Shown here piece after piece: positions 1 through 5,816 of a stretch of DNA of 5,876 nucleotides (within the stretch, counting starts at the first letter, position 1; every line of letters starts with the position of its first letter). The stretch comes from Fusobacteriales bacterium. Its GTDB lineage: Bacteria; Fusobacteriota; Fusobacteriia; Fusobacteriales; Leptotrichiaceae. Location: the NCBI GenBank assembly GCA_031285605.1, contig JAITVW010000130.1, positions 1 through 5,876 of the forward strand. The letters run 5' to 3'. The notes under the pieces were generated by a model. It saw nothing but the letters and a program-made list of their open reading frames with translations. It was not told where the DNA came from and did not search any database. Both the position numbers and the translations under genes were made by a program.

Positions 1-1374
1 AGCTCCTTTTATTCTAAAATACATATTTTCCAATATCTGAACCGTTATATAAAGTACTGTATAAAATGTCATTCCCTTTATTAATCCGCTTCCAAAAAAT
101 GAACCTCTTGGTATATAAAAAAGATTTGGTATAAAATATGCGGATACTAAGAGCATATATCTGCTTTTAGTCACATACTTTTCATATTTTATAATTATAT
201 ATCCTAATATTACTGATCCTATTATCAGCCATACATATCCCAGATCATAAAATTCTGCCGTATAATTGGAACCTATCCCTTCACCCCTGAGATATGCTTC
301 GGGATTTAGATAGTAAGTAAGTCTGTCTGCAAGAGAATTAGTTGTATTCAAAGTTTTCGCAGACTGCGGTGCAAATCCGAAAAGCCCCTGTAAAATATAC
401 GGATATGCCTTACTTTCATGAATATAGTCCTTAAATTGTATAAGATAGCCCAAAACCAGATAACTTACACCCTGAGAATGTAAAAAATCAAATATTCCGT
501 TTATCAGATCAAGTGAAAATACTTTTTTGCTTCTCACAGACACCAAAATCTGGGAAAATACCATGGTAAAACCCCCAAGCTTTATCACAGTTCCGAATTT
601 TATTTTTGTACCGTATATCTTGTAATAATACCACATTATGAATAAAAGCTGAGTCAGAAATACAGATCTGGCACCTTTCATTGAATCTATAAGCTTTACC
701 ATAAGATATAAAGAACCTATTGAAATAAACTTCTTTTTTGATGGTACTGATATCAGAAAAATCAGGAAACCTATTGTCATTATGGTTCCGGACCCTTTGG
801 TAAATGCAGGATAATCTATATTTTTCAGTACCCCTGTATAATATGCCTCATATCCTACCTGAAGAATCAGTCTCAGCTGTATCAGCATTTTAGCTGATAT
901 ACCGGGCAGACTTAGCAAAAACAAAATAATTCCTGTCTGTGTAAAAAATGGTCTTGTTTCCAATTTCACCCCTGAATGCAGTTCTTTTTCATTTAATATT
1001 GATACAGCAAATCCTAAATGAGTAAAAAGCAGTATCAGTATGAAGACTGCCAGAATTTCATTTCTTATACTGTAATAAAAATAATAATTGGCAAATTTAG
1101 TCGCCCATCCAAAAGTCCTGTATCCGATTATATCAAGAAACACTCTGGTAAAATTAAATAAAAAGAGTGTATACAGAAAAATCATGTATGAATTCAGCCA
1201 GTCTAAATACATTTTTGCTGTTAATATTGTATATATGTATAATACAAGCAATACTGCCTCCAAAAATTTCATACTGTCCGAATTTTCACCGGCTGTAAAG
1301 ATATTTGTCAGTATCAGAACAAATATTATTACAAACACATGAAATGTCAGAAATAATACTTTATTTTGTCTCAT
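1..1374 (-). CDS. wzy: Oligosaccharide repeat-unit polymerase (Wzy-type), C-terminus cut off by window edge
   Basis: This reading frame is open from an ATG at 1374-1372 to the window edge (458 codons, no stop), so it is partial at its C-terminus. The protein is very hydrophobic, with roughly 11-13 membrane segments (for example residues 7-25, 38-56, 106-125, 237-251, 378-395, 405-420). Three sites match the O-antigen polymerase/oligosaccharide repeat-unit polymerase family: SMKGARSVF around residues 231-239; GEGIGSNYTAEFYDLGY at 364-380, followed at once by a helix; and IPRGS at 421-425. Known role of the family: joining undecaprenyl-pyrophosphate-linked repeat units on the outer face of the inner membrane. 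The family is usually about 430-480 residues, so little is missing. The start is set by AAAAGGAG (1380-1387), five bases upstream. It lies 91 bp after miaA with no terminator between, so it is probably in the obg-miaA operon; a weak internal promoter (TTGATA at 1424-1429, TTAAAT at 1400-1405) cannot be excluded. The polymer made is unknown, and a related ligase is the main alternative. Confidence 0.8.
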   Translation of the reverse strand, partial: MRQNKVLFLTFHVFVIIFVLILTNIFTAGENSDSMKFLEAVLLVLYIYTILTAKMYLDWLNSYMIFLYTLFLFNFTRVFLDIIGYRTFGWATKFANYYFYYSIRNEILAVFILILLFTHLGFAVSILNEKELHSGVKLETRPFFTQTGIILFLLSLPGISAKMLIQLRLILQVGYEAYYTGVLKNIDYPAFTKGSGTIMTIGFLIFLISVPSKKKFISIGSLYLMVKLIDSMKGARSVFLTQLLFIMWYYYKIYGTKIKFGTVIKLGGFTMVFSQILVSVRSKKVFSLDLINGIFDFLHSQGVSYLVLGYLIQFKDYIHESKAYPYILQGLFGFAPQSAKTLNTTNSLADRLTYYLNPEAYLRGEGIGSNYTAEFYDLGYVWLIIGSVILGYIIIKYEKYVTKSRYMLLVSAYFIPNLFYIPRGSFFGSGLIKGMTFYTVLYITVQILENMYFRIKGA

Positions 1375-1465
1375 TTGGACTCCTTTTATTAATTTTTCAA
1401 TTTAACAGAATTGTTTTCCGGCGTATCAAACAAAATACCTACACTTTTTCAGAAATTAAAATATA

Positions 1466-2374
1466 TTATTTACTGTGACTCTCCCATTTTTCCAGAATAT
1501 CTTCAAATATTTCCGTCTCACTCCGGACACTCAAATTATAAATATAGTAGTCTTTTTCCTTGCGAAACCATGTCATCTGCCTCTTGGCATATCTTCTTGA
1601 CTCCGTTTTTATCTTATCCACAGCTTCATCAAGCGATAATTCCCCGTCAAAGTAAGAAAATAATTCCTTATACCCTATTGCATTTATTTTATAAAGAGAG
1701 CTGCTATATTTGCCGTATATCTCTTCTGCTTCCTCCAAAAGCCCCTTCTGCATCATAAGGTCAACTCTTCTGTCAATTCTATCATATAATTCCTGCCTGT
1801 CCCTTAACAGTAAAATTTTGAGAAAACTGAAATTATTTTTCTTTATATTTTTACTTTTCAAAACGCTAAACTTTTCTCCGCTCAAAATACAAACTTCCAA
1901 AGCACGTACAACCCTGACTTTATTCTTTATATCAATTTTATTATAAGACTCAGGATCCAAAATATAAAGCTCTTTCTGCAATTCTTCCAGAGATTTCTCT
2001 GAAAAAGTTCCCCGCAGATTTTCATCTTTGTCAGGAAGCTCTGATATACCGTCTGTCACTGCATTTATATAAAGTCCTGTTCCACCTGCAATAATTATAT
2101 TTTCATTATTTTTTTCTTTTTCTGACAGTATTTTATTCACATCACTCTCAAAATTTCCCACGGAATAATCTTTATCAGGAGAAACTATATCTATTATATA
2201 GTGCCTTATACCATTCATTTCTTCCGGTTTTATTTTTGCCGTCCCTATATCCATACCTTTATATATCTGCATTGAATCTGCCGATATAATTTCTGTCTTT
2301 AGCTTTTCGGCAAGCCTTAGGGAAAGATCGGTTTTTCCCACACCTGTCGGTCCGGCTATTACTAATCCTTTCAT
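1466..2374 (-). CDS. miaA: tRNA dimethylallyltransferase MiaA
   Basis: MiaA transfers a dimethylallyl group from dimethylallyl pyrophosphate to the N6 of adenosine 37 in tRNAs that read codons beginning with U, giving i6A, often the precursor of ms2i6A. It acts in the cytoplasm. The 302-residue length is typical. Visible motifs in order: P-loop GPTGVGKT at 8-15; SADSMQIYKGMDIGTAK at 31-47, holding the conserved Asp33 and Ser34; GGTGLY at 97-102; RVVRALEV at 154-161; and the C-terminal QMTWFRK at 266-272. The insertion domain, about residues 115-200, is present. The start ATG at 2374-2372 has AGGGAG (2379-2384) four bases upstream. The gene begins 11 bp after the obg stop, so the two are almost certainly co-transcribed and possibly translationally coupled. 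All motifs are intact and nothing suggests a broken gene. Confidence 0.97.
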   Translation of the reverse strand: MKGLVIAGPTGVGKTDLSLRLAEKLKTEIISADSMQIYKGMDIGTAKIKPEEMNGIRHYIIDIVSPDKDYSVGNFESDVNKILSEKEKNNENIIIAGGTGLYINAVTDGISELPDKDENLRGTFSEKSLEELQKELYILDPESYNKIDIKNKVRVVRALEVCILSGEKFSVLKSKNIKKNNFSFLKILLLRDRQELYDRIDRRVDLMMQKGLLEEAEEIYGKYSSSLYKINAIGYKELFSYFDGELSLDEAVDKIKTESRRYAKRQMTWFRKEKDYYIYNLSVRSETEIFEDILEKWESHSK

Positions 2375-2385
2375 CCTTCTCCCTT

Positions 2386-3672
2386 TTAGACAATGTATTC
2401 AAATTCATGTGTTGCAATTACAATAGTGTCCCCATTTTTAGCCCCTGCTTTTTCAAGCCTGTCTTCCATTCCCAGAGATCTCATCATATGAAGGAAATTT
2501 ACTACACCTTCATCACCATTAAACACATATTTTTTCAGAACATTATCCACTATCTGCCCCTCTACTTCAAATACACCTTCATCTATCTCTGTTATAATCC
2601 AGTCAGATTTTCTGTTTATTATTTCAGGCAGTATTTCTTCAAGTGAATGTTCTTCCTCAAGCTCTTCCCTCGGAATTTGCTGAATCAATTTCCAAGCCTC
2701 ATTAATTACATCTTTAATTCCCTCACCTGCAAGAACAGATACCGGAAAAACCTTCTCACAGCCCATAGACTTTACAAATTTCTCAAACTCATTATATTTT
2801 TCATCATCAAAAAGCATATCAATTTTATTGGCTATAACTATCTGCTTTTTTTTTGAAAGCTTTTCACTGTAATTTTCAAGCTCCTTATTTATTTTTATGA
2901 AATCATCCTTAGGATCACGCCCATCCATACCCGAAATATCCACTATATGAAGAATTACCTTACATCTCTCTATATGTCTCAAGAATCTGTCTCCAAGACC
3001 TGTTCCTGTGTGGGCTCCTTCTATCAGTCCGGGAATATCCGCTATCACAAAACTCTTTTCATCTTCAAGCCGAACCACGCCGAGCTTTGGTTTTAACGTA
3101 GTAAAATGATAACTCGCTACTTTGGAACCTGCTGATGATACTTTATTTATAAAGCTTGATTTTCCTACACTCGGATACCCTACCAGTGCCGCATCTGCAA
3201 GAAGCTTCAATTCCAGCTTTACTTTAAGTTCCAAACCCTCTCTTCCGCTTTCTGCCAGCTTGGGAGCCTTTCTTACAGAGGATTTGAAATGCACATTTCC
3301 TCTTCCCCCGTCTCCTCCTTTTAAGAAAACTGCCTTCATATTTTCTTCATTTAAGTCCAAAAGAAGCTTATTAGTTTCTATATCTCTTATCATAGTTCCC
3401 ACAGGTACTTTTATTATAAGATCTTCTCCTGATTTACCGGCAGCTCTGTTTTTTCTGCCGTTTTCACCATTGGAAGCAACAAATTTTTTACTGTACTTAA
3501 AGTCTACAAGTGTATTTATATTTGAATCTGCTTCAAAAACTATGTTCCCGCCTTTTCCTCCGTCACCGCCGTTCGGTCCGCCAAACTGAACGAATTTTTC
3601 CCGCCTGAACGTGGCAGCTCCGTCTCCTCCGTCACCGGATTTCAAATATATTATACTTTCATCTATAAACAT
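2386..3672 (-). CDS. obg: Obg-family GTPase (ObgE/CgtA), ribosome-associated
   Basis: This is an essential, slowly hydrolysing GTPase that binds the large ribosomal subunit and is tied to ribosome assembly, stress response and growth control. The order of domains is complete: a glycine-rich Obg fold (1-158, with repeats such as SGDGGDGAATFRREKF and GGPNGGDGGKGG); a G domain (about 159-330); and a C-terminal OCT domain (about 345-428). Nucleotide motifs: G1 GYPSVGKSS at 165-173, switch I HFTTLKP at 189-195, G3 DIPGLIEGA at 212-220, G4 NKID at 282-285, and G5 SVLAG at 312-316. The 428-residue length is typical for Obg proteins that carry an OCT domain. The start MFIDE is the family's usual N-terminus and is preceded by AAAGGAG (3678-3684), five bases away. 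It is the first gene of the obg-miaA-wzy run, with a promoter predicted at 3730-3758. All key residues are present. Confidence 0.98.
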   Translation of the reverse strand: MFIDESIIYLKSGDGGDGAATFRREKFVQFGGPNGGDGGKGGNIVFEADSNINTLVDFKYSKKFVASNGENGRKNRAAGKSGEDLIIKVPVGTMIRDIETNKLLLDLNEENMKAVFLKGGDGGRGNVHFKSSVRKAPKLAESGREGLELKVKLELKLLADAALVGYPSVGKSSFINKVSSAGSKVASYHFTTLKPKLGVVRLEDEKSFVIADIPGLIEGAHTGTGLGDRFLRHIERCKVILHIVDISGMDGRDPKDDFIKINKELENYSEKLSKKKQIVIANKIDMLFDDEKYNEFEKFVKSMGCEKVFPVSVLAGEGIKDVINEAWKLIQQIPREELEEEHSLEEILPEIINRKSDWIITEIDEGVFEVEGQIVDNVLKKYVFNGDEGVVNFLHMMRSLGMEDRLEKAGAKNGDTIVIATHEFEYIV

Positions 3673-4147
3673 GTGTTCTCCTTTATTTCATTATTTATGA
3701 ATTGTCTATGTTTTTTATAAATATTGTTTATTATATCACATATTGCCATTAGTGTATACACTTCATATTCTCTGTATTTTATAATATTTTTTAAACAGCA
3801 AATAACAGAAAAAACGATATAATAATTTTGTTTTATTTATATATATAAATTTATTTTAAAGCTTTGTTTTTAGCATTTATTTATATCACCGGACAATTAT
3901 TCTTTCTTTCTGTTTTTTTAAACTCATATTAGTATCAAGCAATATTTTGTAATTTTCCTGTGTTTATATTTATCAAACAAGCTTATCATTTAAATATAAA
4001 CGAATATTTAAACATTATCTAAACATATATTTATACTTTGCTTTTTTTAATGATTTTAAAAGACAAAAAAAAGATAATTGAAAGATTTTTATAAGTATTA
4101 GATTATACAATATGATTGCTAGAGAAAATAATAATAGTTTTTTATTC
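3673..4147. other. AT-rich intergenic spacer without a recognisable gene
   Basis: No coding frame with a ribosome binding site and family resemblance was seen on either strand here. The stretch is markedly more AT-rich than the flanking genes. It contains the obg ribosome binding site and predicted promoter at its left end, a 16-bp AT-only palindrome (3835-3850), and an inverted repeat with 9-bp arms TTTAAATAT and ATATTTAAA around six bases (3989-4012). The rest is A/T homopolymer-rich sequence. An unrecognised small RNA is possible, but nothing here proves it. Confidence 0.6.
3730..3758 (-). promoter_or_regulatory. Predicted sigma-70-type promoter for the obg operon
   Basis: Read on the minus strand, there is an extended -10 element TGATATAAT (3730-3738, with a perfect TATAAT at 3730-3735). 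A -35-like TATACA (3753-3758, four of six consensus matches) lies upstream with a 17-bp spacer. Transcription would begin near 3723, giving a leader of about 50 bases before the obg ATG. The -35 element lies inside a 12-bp perfect palindrome (AGTGTATACACT, 3751-3762) that could be an operator. The position and spacing fit well, but AT-rich DNA makes such matches easy, so this remains a prediction. Confidence 0.55.
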
Positions 4148-4172
4148 AGACTAGACACTAAGTGTCTAGTCT
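4148..4172. repeat. Perfect 25-bp palindrome downstream of the galU terminator
   Basis: The two 12-base arms are exact reverse complements (left arm AGACTAGACACT) around a single central A at 4160. As RNA it would form a stem of about 11 bp with a three-base loop. Neither side carries a long T run: on the plus strand it is followed by AATTTTAT, on the minus strand by GAATAAAAAA. It is therefore a poor intrinsic terminator on the galU strand. It may be a back-up hairpin, a weak plus-strand terminator, a protein-binding operator or a copy of an intergenic repeat. The symmetry is seen directly; the function is unknown. Confidence 0.7.
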
Positions 4173-4184
4173 AATTTTATAGAA

Positions 4185-4234
4185 AAAAATCATTCTTAAT
4201 AAATATTATAATATATTTATTTTGAATGATTTTT
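4185..4234 (-). terminator. Rho-independent terminator of galU (potentially bidirectional)
   Basis: It lies directly after the galU stop codon. Outer arms of 11 bp pair perfectly (AAAAATCATTC at 4185-4195 with its complement at 4224-4234). A 2x2 mismatch follows, then inner arms of 9 bp (4198-4206 with 4213-4221) closed by a six-base loop. On the minus strand the hairpin runs into seven T residues (4183-4189 read in complement), the usual pattern for intrinsic termination. The plus strand also reads into a T-rich tract, so it could stop transcription both ways. The stem is nearly all A/T. Confidence 0.8.
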
Positions 4235-4236
4235 CT

Positions 4237-5127
4237 TTATTTTATTTCATCAATATCAATTTTTTTAAGATATTCGGAAACTGTTTCTTTTAATTCATCA
4301 TGTCTCAAAGCCATTTCTACAGTTGCTTTAAACATACCGAATTTATCTCCGGTATCATATCTTATTCCTTCATAATCATACGCATATAATTTATGACCGT
4401 CATTTTTCATTTTGAAAATAGCATCTGTCAGCTGAATTTCTCCGCCTTTTCCCGGCTTTGTCTCTTTCAGGTACTTAAATATTTCAGGCTCTAAAACATA
4501 TCTTCCTAATGCTGCGAGTCTGCTTGGTGCCTCATTTATATCAGGCTTTTCTATAAATCCTTTTACTTCCACAGTTCTGTCGTCTGTTTTTTTCAAAGGA
4601 TCAACAATACCATATTTATTTACTTCTGTTTCAGGCACTTCCTGAACCCCCAGAATATTACCCTTTCCAAGCTCCTTATGTTTATCAACCAGCTGCTTAG
4701 TAGCCGGATAAGCAGGATTATGAATAATATCATCCCCTAATACCACCACAAACGGCTCATCTCCTATAAAGCTTTCCGCACAGCTTATTGCATGCCCCAG
4801 ACCTAAAGGCTGTTTTTGCCTGACATAGTAGATGTTGGCCATATTTGATATTCTTTGAACCATTTTTAAAAAATCCTGTTTTCCTGTTTCTTCCAATGTT
4901 TTTTCTAATTCATACGAATAATCAAAATGATTTTCTATTGAAGTCTTATTTCTGCCAGTCACTATTAATATTTCTTCTATTCCGGAATCTACAAGTTCTT
5001 CCACTAAATACTGAAGAGCAGGTTTATCCACAATTACCAGCATTTCTTTAGGCTGGGCTTTTGTTGCCGGCAATACCCTTGTTCCTAATCCGGCTGCCGG
5101 AATTACTGCTTTTCTTATTTTTTTCAT
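4237..5127 (-). CDS. galU: UTP-glucose-1-phosphate uridylyltransferase (UDP-glucose pyrophosphorylase)
   Basis: The enzyme forms UDP-glucose and pyrophosphate from UTP and glucose-1-phosphate in the cytoplasm, supplying glucosyl units for lipopolysaccharide, capsule, glycolipid and galactose metabolism. The 296-residue length is normal for bacterial GalU. Motifs of the nucleotidyltransferase fold: AAGLGTRVLPATKAQPKEML at 11-30; VDKPALQYLVEE at 33-44; LGLGHA at 108-113; the metal-binding region GDD at 131-133; FIEKP at 191-195, whose Lys194 corresponds to the catalytic lysine; GRYVL at 208-212; GGEIQLTDAI at 228-237; and YDTGDK at 257-262. The GGEIQLTDAI and DTGDK signatures favour GalU over glucose-1-phosphate thymidylyltransferases (RmlA). 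The start ATG has a perfect AGGAGG (5133-5138) five bases upstream. It follows the GtrA-family gene by 49 bp with no hairpin between, so the two probably share a transcript ending at the terminator just downstream. Confidence 0.96.
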   Translation of the reverse strand: MKKIRKAVIPAAGLGTRVLPATKAQPKEMLVIVDKPALQYLVEELVDSGIEEILIVTGRNKTSIENHFDYSYELEKTLEETGKQDFLKMVQRISNMANIYYVRQKQPLGLGHAISCAESFIGDEPFVVVLGDDIIHNPAYPATKQLVDKHKELGKGNILGVQEVPETEVNKYGIVDPLKKTDDRTVEVKGFIEKPDINEAPSRLAALGRYVLEPEIFKYLKETKPGKGGEIQLTDAIFKMKNDGHKLYAYDYEGIRYDTGDKFGMFKATVEMALRHDELKETVSEYLKKIDIDEIK

Positions 5128-5176
5128 TTGTTCCTCCTAATATTGTTCATTTTAAATAAATTCTAAAAGCTATTTC

Positions 5177-5575
5177 TCAGTTTTTAAAGGCCCATTTTTT
5201 ATTTAGTATATAGTTGATTGGTGTAGTTATAAAAACATTCAATATTGGCGCTATAATTCCCGATATACCTAATAATTCGATCCACATATAAAGTAAAATA
5301 GCACTTAATCCCCAAGTTGAGAGATAGACTAAATAAAATTTTACTATATTTGCCTTACTTTCACTTTTATTCTGAAATACCCAATTTTTATTCCAAAAAT
5401 AACCATTTAAACTTCCTGTAATAAAACCTGCTACATTTGCAATTTGGTAATTTATTGAAAAAAATATTAATATATAATATGTAATTAATGATATACACAA
5501 ATTACTAACTCCAACAATAACAAATTTGATAAATTTATCATATTTTTTAAATATTTTTTTTATTGACTCCACCAC
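5177..5575 (-). CDS. GtrA-family membrane protein (putative polyprenyl-phosphate-sugar translocase)
   Basis: This is a 132-residue membrane protein with four predicted helices (about 15-39, 42-60, 78-98 and 104-123) and a basic N-terminus. Hallmarks of the GtrA-like family are visible: KFVIVGVSN at 17-25 leading helix 1, and two matching segments after helices 2 and 4, NGYFWNKNWVF at 57-67 and NYILNKKWAF at 121-130, suggesting an internal two-fold repeat. Family knowledge: phage GtrA is thought to flip undecaprenyl-phosphate-glucose made by GtrB, and relatives act with other polyprenyl-linked sugars, but the biochemical role is often unproven. The GTG start is supported by AGGAG six bases upstream; a second GTG follows immediately. 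It sits 49 bp ahead of galU, which makes the UDP-glucose needed for such a lipid-linked sugar. No GtrB-like glycosyltransferase is in the window. The gene looks more AT-rich than obg or galU. Confidence 0.9.
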   Translation of the reverse strand: MVESIKKIFKKYDKFIKFVIVGVSNLCISLITYYILIFFSINYQIANVAGFITGSLNGYFWNKNWVFQNKSESKANIVKFYLVYLSTWGLSAILLYMWIELLGISGIIAPILNVFITTPINYILNKKWAFKN

Positions 5576-5581
5576 TATTGA

Positions 5582-5586
5582 CTCCT
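5582..5586 (-). promoter_or_regulatory. Ribosome binding site fixing the GTG start of the GtrA-family gene
   Basis: On the minus strand AGGAG is followed by TCAATA and then GTG GTG. The six-base spacing selects the first GTG (5575-5573); no in-frame ATG lies near. A second GGAGTCAATA occurs just inside the coding region (5561-5570), duplicating the Shine-Dalgarno core and its following bases. Confidence 0.7.
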
Positions 5587-5652
5587 AATATATTTTATTT
5601 CTTATACAGTATCTGCCTGTGACAATTATAATAACTTTCTAAAATATATTAG
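5585..5652. repeat. 13-bp perfect inverted repeat flanking the leader of the GtrA-family gene
   Basis: The segment CTAATATATTTTA (5585-5597) is the exact reverse complement of 5640-5652, with 42 bases between. On the gene's strand the 3' arm ends inside the Shine-Dalgarno sequence. If transcription starts beyond 5652, the leader could fold so that the stem abuts and partly covers the ribosome binding site. If it starts from the TATAAT at 5625-5630 the stem cannot form. The arms are mostly A/T, so chance occurrence is possible. Confidence 0.45.
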
Positions 5653-5816
5653 TTATTAATACAAATATACAAAAAACAGAATTTTAGATTATTTTCTTAC
5701 TTCACAAAGATTACATATTTCTTCATATTTTAAATCATATTACAATAAAATGCAAATTTTACAGAAATTAAGATTTTTATATGATAAAAATTGTATATAT
5801 TGACTCCTTTTATAAA
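5587..5816. other. AT-rich upstream region of the GtrA-family gene, no gene seen
   Basis: No credible coding frame is visible. A minus-strand TATAAT lies at 5625-5630, about 50 bases upstream of the GTG start, but I see no convincing -35 element at 16-18 bp from it, so the promoter is unresolved. A minus-strand AAAAGGAG-like ribosome binding site (about 5803-5811) is not followed by a usable start codon or open frame. It may be accidental or the relic of a lost gene. Confidence 0.5.

Noticed and set aside
1088..1342. Plus-strand open frame of 84 codons opposite the polymerase gene
   Set aside because: It is antisense to the hydrophobic N-terminal helices of the Wzy-type protein and its product has no recognisable domain.
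1400..1429. Independent promoter for the polymerase gene (TTGATA and TTAAAT with an 18-bp spacer)
   Set aside because: The -10 box matches only four of six positions in AT-rich sequence and no terminator follows miaA, so co-transcription is the simpler reading.
1411..1758. Plus-strand open frame of 115 codons opposite the 3' end of miaA
   Set aside because: It lies almost wholly antisense to the conserved C-terminal part of MiaA, shows no recognisable motif and no convincing ribosome binding site.
3122..3589. Long open frame of 155 codons on the plus strand opposite obg
   Set aside because: It is the antisense shadow of the glycine-rich Obg domain: GGN glycine codons read as CCN proline and TCN serine in complement. 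The product is Pro/Ser/Phe-rich without family resemblance, and obg on the other strand is unambiguous.
3835..3850. 16-bp palindrome ATTTATATATATAAAT
   Set aside because: It is an A/T-only run where perfect symmetry is expected often by chance; kept only as a note in the spacer description.
4078..4180. Possible plus-strand small RNA, from TTGAAA (4078-4083) and a TATACA-like box (4104-4109) to the palindrome at 4148-4172
   Set aside because: The spacing between the two boxes is 20 bp, the -10 match is weak, and the hairpin is followed by only a short T tract. It is not strong enough to annotate without transcript data.
3673..4236. CRISPR array or tandem repeat in the long spacer
   Set aside because: No regularly spaced direct repeats are present; the repeated look comes from A/T homopolymers and isolated inverted repeats.
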